NCBI RefSeq assembly: GCF_963678635.1 | Contig: NC_087062.1 | Coordinates: forward strand, 77,060,349 to 77,124,348 | From: Symsagittifera roscoffensis | Lineage: Eukaryota; Xenacoelomorpha; Acoela; Convolutidae | Direction of reading: 5' to 3' | DNA length: 64,000 nucleotides | Shown here: piece after piece, positions 57,601-64,000 of the stretch | Layout: every line of letters begins with the position of its first letter | Position numbering within the stretch: the stretch's first letter is position 1 | Made by a program: the position numbers and the translations under genes | Notes under the pieces: model-generated | Told to the model about the DNA's origin: nothing | Seen by the model: the letters and a program-made list of their open reading frames with translations, nothing else | The model's database searches: none

Positions 57601-59946
57601 AGTTGTGTCTCACAATGAGTGGTTCAGTCAACTTCCTCATAATTAGTGTTTTTTTAACGATCTGAACAGAGCCTTATCTGATCAAATTCAGCTGAGTTCC
57701 CTATAGTATCACAGTCAATTCTACTTTTTGTCTGTCCTAATGTCAAATCTATTTTATTGTGCTCCCTTACTGTCATATCTATTTTTCGAGCGTCCCCAAT
57801 TTCATATTGATAGTTTGGACTTCCTCAATGTCGTACCTATTTTTCGCGCTTCGCTAATGTTATCTCTATTTTTTGGACTTTCCTAAGGTGGTTTCTATTT
57901 TTTGGGCTTCCCTAATGTCATATCTATGTTTGGTGAAAACTTAATTATTAGTTAAGTTTAAGTTTAAAATTAACTAATAATTAAGTTATAGTTTAATTTT
58001 ATTTGATTCCTCGAATTTTATCTTAGATCATGTGCAGCTTTTTCCTTTCGCTTCAAGGCCCGCAACTTATGTCCAGGTTAAGAAAGTTGCTGACGTACTT
58101 AGGACCTTGATGCTACTTCAATAAAGATTCGACCCACTAAACGACAGAATGAAGACTTCAATGTGCGACTTAGCTCGCGAGCGAACACGAAACTAGGCCT
58201 GAAAGTGGCAATCAGCGCCTAATCCAAAATATTTTTATTCAAATCTCGCTTCTAAGTAACTTTTGGATTTTTTGGGTAATTTTCCTCAATCTCAACTGAG
58301 AGAGAAGAAAAAACGAAAAATATCCAATTGTATTTAAAATAGCAATAGATTTCATAAGTATGTGAAATATGGTCTGGCCTTGAATAGGTCCCCTGGCATA
58401 AGGAGAGTGCACCCGACCAGACTGTGTATTGTGATGCTCCACTTGCCCAGGTACTCCCTCTCTATTCTCGCCTCAATATCACCCATCTCCCCACCCAGCA
58501 TTCCCAACTGGTCCACCCCATCCTTCCTTGCCTGGCGCCCATTCGAACCTGTATTTAAAGGTAGGGCACTCGTCAGTAAACTAGTTGTAGAGCTCAATAG
58601 AAACATGACTTTTTAATCAAACCTTCCAAAAACTTCTAACATTGGTACTTTGAACTCAATTTACAAAAAATATACATATTTTTTTTGAGTAAAAGGTGTT
58701 TTTTTAACTGTTTATAGGGAAGTGTGTAAAGAGATTATACCACTGGAGTTTTTGAGAGAGTCGATTGCCTTCTGGACTGCGACTCGCATCTCGGCCCTGT
58801 GTTTGTACTGCTCTTCCAGCTGTTCCAGACGCATCACGTGGTACTGCAGCTGCTTCATCCTCCTCTCGCTGCTCTTCAGATGTCTGGCAACCTTCTTCTG
58901 CTGGTCAGAGGCCACCGGACTCAACTCCAGCTGGGACGCCAGTCGTCGAATAACTCGCTCCTCATTCTGCTTAATCACCCTAACCAAAACATATCGCTTA
59001 ATTCTTTAAAGACTCCGATCAAAACAACTTACTTAAAATCATCTAGTGTAAGCTCGCTTTATTTGATACCTGCGCAAGGAGATCTTAGTTGAGGAGTAAA
59101 AACATTCATAAGGTTACGCGTGAAGATAACGTTGGTTTGTACGAGAATATTTTCAAATCGCTTCAAATGGTTGCAAAAACCGTCCATAAATGAAACCGTT
59201 TGGTTTATGAAACATCAAAAATTTGCATGAAATTGACCTGAATAACTTTACAGAAAATTGTTCTATGGGAAAATTTTTATGAACAGCTGAAAACTTCATA
59301 GTGAAATTAAATATTTATTTGGCCATTACTGAGCGGTAAAAAACTTTTAGTACATTTTGATATAAGTTTAGTTGCAAGATAGCTGGTTGCAATTTTGGAC
59401 CACGATTACTAATGTTTAAAAAATAGCGAAATAGTTCAAAAACATATTTAGCTCTAAGACTTTTGTGCTAGTAAAAATTTCCATCGCAAGGAGTTGTAAA
59501 ACAAAAAAACTGAAATATTACAACCCACCTATTAAAATCAAGTGTCCTAAAATCATAATTTTAGGGTCAGTCAACCGGAAATGGATATCTCAAAATAGTG
59601 CAAAGGGACATCCATTTCCGTGCCTTTGGGTCGACAGGGGGTCAAATCGCTGAGGGAGGGAAGGGGCGTCCCCCCCCCCCCCCCCTAAATCCGCTGGTGC
59701 ATGAAACCATTCACTTTACTTACGAAAGAGAGTCGAGTACCGCAATAAGTACAGCTCTGGTGGCACTTTCCCTGGTGCTGGTCTGGTCCTGTTTCTGGTT
59801 CTGACTCAGGTCTTTCCCTCTGGCTTCCAAGTTGCGCTGGCTGACTGTGAACTCACTGTCTAGTTGCTCTGTCGACTTCAGCAGGTTCTCATTGCTCATT
59901 GCACCCGCCTGACTGTAGAGTCCTCCTTTTTTCACCGCAGCATTAT
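39356..59946 (-). CDS. RIPOR/FAM65-like Rho-binding polarity regulator (11 exons)
   Basis: Coding exons in gene order are 59946-59724, 58979-58741, 58548-58379, 55062-54786, 52038-51899, 51539-51219, 51029-50834, 46623-46316, 41838-41599, 41177-40958 and 39681-39356. Phases agree at every junction and give about 886 residues, near the 950-1200 of vertebrate RIPORs. Residues 76-150 form an HR1-like coiled coil. Residues 165-350 match the FAM65 N-terminal block: MPGDLFK, FSFGSQKWKTK, FYPVIGGQFIIKVKSVRG and ALKLRFSVKWCWS. A Ser/Gly-rich linker follows, then helical HEAT-like repeats to the C-terminus (CLTALRAGNSLHQLAF, TVRGVCRDAAYSFGSQGRNV). RIPOR proteins bind RhoA/RhoC through the HR1-like region and modulate polarity, migration and adhesion. 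The first intact exon lacks a start codon, so at least one 5' exon is missing. The junction at 58379 uses a GC donor. Confidence 0.75.
39682..40957. other. RIPOR-like intron, no feature recognised
   Basis: AT-rich intron. About 40390-40480 resembles the edge of the ggcgcc-core repeat family (gatcagcccctggggtgg). Phrases such as gttgtcgtctgaatagttgtcgtc occur near 40830. Confidence 0.35.
40958..41177 (-). CDS. RIPOR-like gene, exon 10 of those recovered
   Basis: Between TTCATTAG and a strong GTGAGC donor. It encodes EVALSSKLWSPSLSGNTLLD and ends in a helical stretch SISDVVVRKKLI, fitting a HEAT-like repeat region. It is too short an open frame to stand out without the splice context. Confidence 0.72.
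41599..41838 (-). CDS. RIPOR-like gene, exon 9 of those recovered
   Basis: CTGTTTAG acceptor, phase 0 at both ends, 80 codons. FLAPVGSLIRQLQRLFTHKF opens the C-terminal helical region, and SVSVFTFYQTLSREY and VEVYIDRIMQ follow. The donor is CAG|GTAGTC. Confidence 0.75.
42360..42760 (-). mobile_element. HINE-like element, family A, left end missing
   Basis: The right end caagactgctcgtatcagcg (minus-strand hairpin) is intact at 42360. The copy fades near aaacttttgaacccccataac and lacks TGTTCCGAC. It lies in a RIPOR intron. Confidence 0.6.
42761..44185. other. RIPOR-like intron, no feature recognised
   Basis: Very AT-rich sequence without exon-like frames, terminal repeats or tandem structure that I can support. 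Confidence 0.35.
44189..44536 (-). mobile_element. HINE-like element, family A, internally deleted
   Basis: The minus-strand left end TGTTCCGACTTTCGAAACAA is at 44536. The other limit retains TCGGAACATTC but not the hairpin, and the CG-rich core is missing. Confidence 0.6.
44690..45219 (-). mobile_element. Degraded HINE-like element
   Basis: Left end TGTTCCGACTTTCGAAGAAG at 45219, with cacaatataccgcac and a cccaaattagccaaatta core. The right end is worn away. Confidence 0.5.
45319..45792 (-). mobile_element. HINE-like element, family A
   Basis: TGTTCCGACTTTTGTAACAA at 45792 and CTCTGCCTTGACACGAGCAG TCTTG at the other end. Core gcgcgaaatatatcgcgcgt is intact. Confidence 0.8.
46316..46623 (-). 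CDS. RIPOR-like gene, exon 8 of those recovered
   Basis: The acceptor GTGTTGACAG is the only site that joins in phase to the previous exon. It encodes LLLLTHLYLCLPQFKYLDMQ, then KLGFQGLVFEKILKFLHTCC, an acidic Ser-rich loop and ESLKNFWDNVEKPTQ. The donor is CAA|GTTAGT. Confidence 0.7.
46624..48500. other. RIPOR-like intron with one repeat fragment
   Basis: At 47010-47215 lies a copy of the ggcgcc-core repeat family (ttttttcggcgcgcactcct). The rest holds no supported feature. Confidence 0.4.
48500..48850 (+). mobile_element. tRNA-derived SINE-like element
   Basis: ggatttgaatctcaccaggacc at 48555-48576 is a B-box and T-arm nearly identical in context to the SINE at 6.3 kb (accaggacctgttttg follows in both). 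The tail has tcgacttagttaccacatc and, further on, atcggcttagttgcccaac. Confidence 0.5.
49100..49330. repeat. Dispersed repeat with ggcgcc core
   Basis: gatgcggatctaggattttc with tcgaggggagatttt marks one edge of the family. The inner part is degraded. Confidence 0.4.
49369..49587. repeat. 219-bp palindrome
   Basis: Arms of about 108 bp meet at gaaccacaaattgcggttc. Landmarks: cgaactttgcacttgccata at the left edge and its near-complement ending aaagttcg, and gctagcagacaagaaatcaa with its exact complement. Only scattered mismatches, one small bulge. Confidence 0.85.
50079..50281. repeat. Inverted duplication of a HINE interior
   Basis: Arms of about 82 bp, 50079-50161 and 50200-50281 (acttcacaaaaaatgataac ... 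gttatcattttttgtgaagt), with a 38-bp spacer. The right arm continues into a plus-strand HINE right half, with the CAGGGCTCTGCCCTG hairpin near 50560. Upstream, 49925-50060 has several copies of aattgaaatatataac and its complement. Confidence 0.8.
50200..50578 (+). mobile_element. HINE-like element, family A, left part missing
   Basis: Runs from the interior (cacctgttatcattttttgt) through the acgcgcgatacatttc core to cattcagggctctgccctga tacgagcagtct. The left end has been replaced by the inverted duplication. Confidence 0.65.
50834..51029 (-). CDS. RIPOR-like gene, exon 7 of those recovered
   Basis: TATATTCAG acceptor, VRRLVLTLFADNERFSNIHF then a Ser-rich loop, ending AGCATAG before donor GTAATA. 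A longer open frame through the donor is not used, because it breaks phase with the next exon. Confidence 0.72.
51219..51539 (-). CDS. RIPOR-like gene, Ser/Gly-rich linker exon
   Basis: 107 codons, phase 0 on both sides. The first half is low complexity (LSQSGSISQSGSFGGG and GGAGAGGDGGSMSGG). The second half is helical (RLTVALHNVALCVDQIYGYF). The donor is CAG|GTTTGC; a better-looking GTAAAG 16 nt downstream would break phase. Confidence 0.72.
51899..52038 (-). CDS. RIPOR-like gene, exon 5 of those recovered
   Basis: ALKLRFSVKWCWSLEDED matches the end of the FAM65 N-terminal block, where family members have a hydrophobic strand followed by a W-containing strand. Acceptor GTGTGTAG, donor GAT|GTTAGT. 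Confidence 0.75.
52670..52885. repeat. Clustered CTGTTACAGT repeats
   Basis: tgctgttacagtgct occurs twice about 40 bp apart with variants between (tctctgtagcaatgctg, tctctacaacagtg). The reverse form actgtaacagtactgcaaca closes the cluster. Confidence 0.6.
53243..53733 (+). mobile_element. HINE-like element, family B
   Basis: tgttccgacttttaatgaaa at the left, ccgatcgatagaatagtttt, and a worn right end agtcggaaaattcacgtctt tgagcagtcc. Confidence 0.6.
54063..54100. repeat. Perfect hairpin with 17-bp stem
   Basis: TTTTTTGGGCATGTTTT and its exact complement flank the 4-base loop cctc. Confidence 0.85.
54786..55062 (-). CDS. RIPOR-like gene, FAM65 N-terminal core exon
   Basis: After TTTTACCAG it encodes VKFSFGSQKWKTKCRV, an insert, then TGMFYPVIGGQFIIKVKSVR and a strand-rich stretch ending TETV before donor GTGAGT. 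FAM65 proteins have the same order: a QRWK-type strand, an F-P-rich strand and an IKV-E-G strand. Confidence 0.78.
56282..57430 (+). pseudogene. Decayed Ty3/Gypsy-like gag-protease fragment
   Basis: Plus-strand frames broken by stops and shifts. 56297-56500 is a charged gag-like frame. 56949-57146 contains a worn zinc knuckle, CNNCSKSNFFAKTYRSK, where the knuckle His is replaced by Phe and the last Cys by Tyr. 57143-57430 contains ADMGSPVFFL, resembling the active-site loop of a retroviral-type aspartic protease but with Met where Thr or Ser is expected. Multiple disruptions mean it is dead. It is antisense to the host gene, inside its intron. Confidence 0.5.
57720..57930. repeat. Degenerate minisatellite, about 38-40 bp unit
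   Basis: About five to six units of the form cttccctaatgtcatatcta with ttttttgg variants. Confidence 0.65.
57938..57987. repeat. Short palindrome, 18-bp arms
   Basis: AACTTAATTATTAGTTAA and its exact complement around a 14-base AT-rich loop. Confidence 0.8.
58379..58548 (-). CDS. RIPOR-like gene, exon 3 of those recovered
   Basis: AAATACAG acceptor. Encodes GEMGDIEARIEREYLGKWSI and ends LLMPGDLFK. The only donor that keeps phase and family alignment with the next exon is AAG|GCCAGA, a GC-AG intron. No GT occurs nearby before the in-frame stop. Confidence 0.72.
58741..58979 (-). CDS. RIPOR-like gene, HR1-like coiled-coil exon
   Basis: TTTTGGTTAG acceptor completes a Ser codon. VIKQNEERVIRRLASQLEL and RMKQLQYHVMRLEQLEEQYK form a long antiparallel coil as in Rho-binding HR1 domains. 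The exon ends DSLKNSS before donor GTATAA. Confidence 0.75.
59560..59700. repeat. Dispersed repeat, family edge
   Basis: gggtcagtcaaccggaaatg, gggtcgacagggggtcaaat, a long C-tract and taaatccgctg reproduce one end of the ggcgcc-core family. Confidence 0.5.
59724..59946 (-). CDS. RIPOR-like gene, most 5' exon recovered
   Basis: Acceptor CCTGTTTAG, donor TTTC|GTAAGT. It encodes NAAVKKGGLYSQAGAMSNEN and ends ATRAVLIAVLDSL, in phase with the coiled-coil exon. It starts with a split codon, so it is not the first coding exon. Confidence 0.6.
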
Positions 59947-60119
59947 CTAAACAGGACTTGTGTTGCCCAGTTCTAGCAGTCACTCTTAAGCATTTGCAAT
60001 AAGGGATTGAAACCGGTTAGAACGAGGAGTAGAAAGCTAGAATGATGAACTAATATCAGTTAACATCAGTCACCATGAAGAAGGAAAACGAATCTTAGAG
60101 ACGAAGCGGGTGGAAACAT

Positions 60120-60329
60120 TTGGGTTGCAACGATGGTTCACGCGAACCGAAATCACGGCATACTATTAGAAGTTACCAGAACGAAAAAAATATCGATTTA
60201 GAAAAGTTTGCCCGACTGTATCCAGGATGCAATTTTGCGCTATTCATGATGAGCATCAAGGAGTGGAAACCTATCAATGTGGATGAGAAAAAAAGACTTC
60301 TGACAGAATTCTTCTCAAAACGATTTTAA
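60120..60329 (+). other. Unassigned 69-codon open frame
   Basis: An uninterrupted frame with a rather protein-like C-terminal half (KFARLYPGCNFALFMMSIKE, VDEKKRLLTEFFSKRF). It has no recognisable family or splice partners and could be a remnant of a mobile element. Confidence 0.25.
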
Positions 60330-60880
60330 AAGCCACTTCAAGTTTCAATACGTATAACAGCGCAAATTTCTTCTAAAACCTTTCTTTTTCGGCTTAACGG
60401 GATTTTACCCAGGTTTTCGTTTCAATAATAAATTCGTAATTTTTTTCAGTGCCAATTTAACACTACTGTTTGTCTTTCTTGTTATTTTTTCGAAAAGTGA
60501 AATTCACTCAACACATTTCGAAACAAATTTATAAGAAAAATTTAATAAATATATAGTTTTTTCTAAGTTTTTAATCAATGGTTTAAATTAGGGGCGTTCT
60601 AAATTCTGCCAGCTAGTTTAACATATGCTATGTGTATGCTGATTATTGCTATGTAACTTAATTTTTTGAGCTAAGTATAGCAAATGACGCGAAATTTCGC
60701 TTCGCCGCTGTGTGACATCACTGAAATGCTGTGCTTATTTGAGAACAGAATCTGTGAACCCACAAAAGTTAGCGAAGAAATAAAAAAGCCACTGTTCAAA
60801 ATTGTGCGACAAAAGTATTGGTTTGCAATTCAGATAGCACCGAATGCCCGGCCTTAGCTTTTTGGTTAGCTGCTTGAAGC
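60330..60880. other. Stretch without recognised feature
   Basis: AT-rich, with no exon, terminal repeat or tandem structure that I can support. Confidence 0.35.
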
Positions 60881-60884
60881 AGTA

Positions 60885-61260
60885 GCGTATCTATGATTTT
60901 CTCAAAAAGGGATTTAAAAAATATTTTAGAAAACGTTGGACCTAGTATTAGGTTGACCAAAGTAGTTTTTCGAGCTCCCTCAAAACACAAAAAAGAGCAT
61001 TTTTTGATAAAATATCTGCACCGCAAGCTAACTTTTGTAAAAACAGACCAAAACAAACAACAGGCCCGTCAGAAAAGGACCGTTTTTGGTAACTTTTTGT
61101 GAAATTTTGGCTAAAAAAGTGTTTTTTTTTAAATTTAAAGTTAGTATATATAGGCATGAAAGGCGCATGTAGAAAAATTTCAGTGTTGTAAACCAAAAAC
61201 GTATGTGGTATAAAAATACCGAAAACGGAACCCTTTGGGTGGCGAGGGGTTGGCTAAACC
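60885..61260. repeat. Dispersed repeat with ggcgcc-type core
   Basis: tctatgattttctcaaaaag at one edge, gaaccctttgggtggcgagg near the other, with the family's internal order between them. Confidence 0.4.
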
Positions 61261-61426
61261 GATTAGACGAAACACAGGTACGCACCCACAAATTTAACCG
61301 AGTTTTGACCGAGTATAATTAAGACACCATTAATGTGCAGCGAGTAAAATTAAGACAACATTAAGTTATTTGTTCTTTTTTCAGATTTGTAGTTCCGACT
61401 ATTTTTTTTTTTTTTTCAGATTTGTA

Positions 61427-62032
61427 GTTCCGACTATTTAAAAAATGGTCGACCGTTTTAAAAAACTTTGTACTAGGGTGTGTTTTAGTTTTTTGTTTTA
61501 TTGTTTCTCCCATACTCACCTTCCAAAATTAATCAGTGGAGTGAGTTGAGCGCTTTATAATTTAAAGTCTTTTCAGTCGTGATTCGAACAACATCAACAA
61601 TTTTCCGAGAAAAACCGATTTGAAATTTTTTCGTCAAACTTCGAGCGAGTAAATTGAGCGAGAAGGCTTACAATAGTTTATTTTAGCAGCTTAAAAGCTT
61701 ACCAAAACTCAAATAAATCCGTAAAATTCAGTTTTACTGAAGTAAAGTCCATTTTTTGAATATTTTAGCGCGTTTTTGGAATCAAACAATTCAAAAGTTG
61801 AAAAAAACACTGCAAAACAGTTTGAAAATTTTTTTTTGGAAATTGCTTATTTTACTACTAAACTCGAATATTCTTCAGTGCTAATTTTTTTTTCAGATGT
61901 CTTAACACACCACGCAGAAAAAACGACTCTAATTTGAAATAACTTTTTTGTTGTAGTTTTCTAAGACTATGGTCGGAACAATCTGTGCTTCTTGTAGAGT
62001 AACCGATTTTCTTTCTTTTTGTTTTGCTGTTT
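61427..62032 (+). mobile_element. Family C element (Helentron-like)
   Basis: Left end agttccgactatttaaaaaa, then gtgtgttttagttttttg and gaacaacatcaac as in the copy at 31.6 kb. The right part has ggtcggaacaatctgtgctt and aaccgattttc. Its right 333 bp (61700-62032) recur at 63539. Confidence 0.6.
61700..62032. repeat. 333-bp direct repeat, copy 1
   Basis: Starts taccaaaactcaaataaatc and ends tttgttttgctgttt. Nearly identical to 63539-63872; the two copies flank the gag fragment. Confidence 0.9.
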
Positions 62033-62526
62033 ATTTTCCTTCTTCGCGGCCAATTGTGAGTGCTAAAGGTTGTAATTTGAGTCTTCTGAGAAAATAATGA
62101 GAATTATTGATTTCCTGGATCAACCGAGCAATTTCTCCCCTCAATCGATTTAGTGAAGATGAAGTACTGATTTTTCAAAAACCTACTTGAAGTATAGCCT
62201 GAATTGATTAAATTATGAGTTATATTGTAGTTTTTTTGGAAGCGTTAATTGGGTGGTTAACATCAACACCAATTATTAATAATTCATCAGCCTGATTAGT
62301 TGGCTGTCCACTGTCATAGTGATTAAATTAGTTCACAGTTTGATTTCAGTTTCATTCTAAGTTGTTGCAATCTAGTTATTCTATCTGTCTGGCGCTAACT
62401 GGTATTTAACCTTCGGAGTTGCTTGTCACCTTCGGATGACCGCTATTTCACTGTCTCCGACTAACTTTCTACATTACGGTTCTTAAATTTAACGGATTAA
62501 TTTACTTATCGAAACCGTCTTTTCAC

Positions 62527-64000
62527 ATGGCGCAGCCAACAGGTCAAAGTGGGGGAAAAACCCACTGGGGATTACGTCATTTTGGCCCTCTACGGTCACA
62601 GAGCAACCAATTCTATGGGAGTTTTGGTTTAACCGGTTTCAATGGGGGATGGTGGCCAAATATAGTATCAATCCGAGAAATTTTTAATTCGCCAGCACAC
62701 TTACAATAGCTCAAGTTACGGCTCTACCGGAGGAGGTAGATGGGAAAGATCTTCTGGTGTCTGAGCAAACATCGATATCAAACTTGTACCTGTGCCTGGG
62801 GGCAAAGGAAGAGTTCCACAGAAGAAGACCACTCTTGGATCTCTCTACAACATGGTACGCTAGAGTTATCGATGCCCTAGAAACTGAGTTCAAGAAAGAA
62901 CGCAACAAAACCTATGAAACATTCCAGTTATTGGCAAGGAAATAAAAAATTGGAGAATCCTTGGAGCAGTTCGGTTTTAAGTGGAGTAGCAGCACGGTGC
63001 AATTTTGGAGCTATGGAGACCGGAATCTTAAGGGACGTGTTCATTGTAAACATGAATATTAGAGAGGCACACAACGAACTATGTCGATCAACAAAGACAC
63101 CAGAGGAGGTGTATCGGGTCGCGCTCTCATACGAACGTGGATACAAGTACGCTAAGACATATGGATCGACAACCGGGGTAGCATCAACTAGCGGCACCAC
63201 CGGTGGAGTTGGAGCTTTCCAAATCAAAACAGAGCCGGTGGGGACAATCCGAGGGGGATATCGGAACAGCAGACAGCGCGACCGTGGATCGTTCAGGGGA
63301 CGAGCGGATATGAGAGGGGGAGCATCTAAAAAGTGCTATAACTGTGATCAACCCAACTTTACTCCGGAACATCTGCAAGATGCCCGGCTAGAAGCGCGAC
63401 GTGTAATTTTTCCGGAAGACCGGACACTACGAGAAAACCTGTCGGGGAAAGCGTACTAATCGAGGGAGACCGGCGGTGGGATTGATTCAGAACCAGGAGG
63501 ACGTGGACGTTAGCGAAATAGGCGACGCTGAGGATGTCTACCAAAACTCAAATAAATCCGTAAAATTCAGTTTTACTGAAGTAAAGTCCATTTTTTGAAT
63601 ATTTTAGTGCGTTTTTGGAATCAAACAATTCAAAAATTGAAAAAAAAAGACTGCAAAACAGTTTGAAAATTTTTTTTGGAAATTGCTTATTTTACTACTA
63701 AACTCGAATATTCTTCAGTGCTAATTTTTTTTTCAGATGTCTTAACACACCACGCAGAAAAAACGACTCTAATTTGAAATAACTTTTTTGTTGTAGTTTT
63801 CTAAGACTATGGTCGGAACAATCTGTGCTTCTTGTAGAGTAACCGATTTTCTTTCTTTTTGTTTTGCTGTTTCAGGGACTACGGGAACATTCCGTTACGG
63901 CTGTTAGGAACGATGGACGTGTTACTTGAGACAAACGGATGGGCAACTGAAGCTAGAATCAAGGTGATTGGAGGAAACATACCGTCGATCATTGGAAGGG
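62527..64000 (+). pseudogene. Ty3/Gypsy-like gag and protease fragment, broken
   Basis: Gag-like coding sequence runs in frame 1 (62527-62700), shifts to another frame (about 62705-62945, containing LLDLSTTWYARVIDALETEF), returns to frame 1 (to 63459), shifts again (63476-63538, QNQEDVDVSEIGDAEDVY), is interrupted by the 334-bp repeat, and resumes at 63874 with LRLLGTMDVLLETNG and GGNIPSIIGR, the C-terminal half of a retropepsin-type protease. A zinc-knuckle start KKCYNCDQPNFTPEHLQD lies near 63330-63385; the expected later Cys residues are lost. The active-site half of the protease is absent. The element continues past the window edge and is inactive as seen. Confidence 0.7.
63539..63872. 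repeat. 333-bp direct repeat, copy 2, inside the protease region
   Basis: Truncated family C right half placed within the gag-protease coding region. It ends with a pyrimidine tract and TTTCAG directly before the protease-like frame resumes. Confidence 0.9.

Larger units (their letters stand above)
55063..58378. other. RIPOR-like intron containing a decayed retroelement
   Basis: This intron runs between the GC donor at 58378 and the acceptor at 55063. It hosts the Gypsy-like remnant (56.28-57.43 kb), a minisatellite (57.72-57.93 kb) and an 18-bp-arm palindrome (57938-57987). The remaining sequence has no supported features. Confidence 0.5.

Noticed and set aside
58362-59092. Several plus-strand open frames of 62-97 codons
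   Set aside because: Shadows of the RIPOR coiled-coil and following exon.
61700-63872. 333-bp repeats as LTRs of the Gypsy element
   Set aside because: Protease-like coding sequence continues beyond the second copy, the repeats lack TG..CA ends, and they match an unrelated family C element.
1-64000. CRISPR arrays, bacterial operons or ribosome binding sites
   Set aside because: Spliced animal genes and eukaryotic transposons dominate. The tandem repeats lack the regular spacer structure of CRISPR arrays.

Overview
The window is AT-rich eukaryotic DNA from an intron-rich invertebrate animal whose lineage I cannot place. Exons are short, clearly richer in G+C than their surroundings, and separated by introns of about 0.1 to 10 kb that are full of repeats. 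No bacterial-type features, rRNA or intact tRNA genes were seen.

Three host genes are supported, all on the minus strand. From right to left: (1) a RIPOR/FAM65-like Rho-binding regulator, recovered as 11 phase-consistent coding exons between 59946 and 39356, about 886 residues, with the extreme N-terminus not found; (2) a myosin light chain kinase-like gene, five phase-consistent coding exons between 27804 and 8814, running from a short N-terminal leader through the whole kinase domain to a calmodulin-binding tail with a 1-5-8-14 motif and a stop; (3) a small secreted prohormone at 5489-5190 with a signal peptide, a terminal Lys-Arg site and a seven-residue C-terminal peptide ending in Trp-Gly-stop, the layout of an amidated neuropeptide. 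The third is the most novel-looking item. Rho regulation and myosin phosphorylation meet in actomyosin control, so the neighbourhood of the first two genes may be of interest, but a functional link is inference.

The rest is largely mobile DNA. The dominant families (A and B, with a related family C) look like non-autonomous Helentron-type (HINE/DINE-like) elements. They begin TGTTCCGAC, carry an inverted copy of that end about 40 bp inside the right end, have a CAGGGC-type hairpin before the right end, finish GCAGTCTTG, and sit between T and T. One copy has a hAT-like MITE inserted in its terminal hairpin, with perfect 16-bp inverted repeats and an 8-bp target duplication. Another copy is nested in a second HINE. 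There are also tRNA-derived SINEs (6-8, 13-16, 36 and 48 kb), a 600-bp fold-back MITE (23.6-24.2 kb), several large palindromes, and a family whose members end with aatccgcccc-like sequence.

Decayed Ty3/Gypsy-like gag-protease pieces lie at 56.3-57.4 kb and 62.5-64.0 kb. The second is split by one of a pair of 333-bp direct repeats. Tandem structures include a 1.55-kb near-identical duplication at 1.4-4.5 kb, a 173-190 bp array at 14.7-15.4 kb, a degenerate 2-kb satellite-like array at 17.9-19.9 kb inside a kinase intron, and a short minisatellite at 57.7-57.9 kb.
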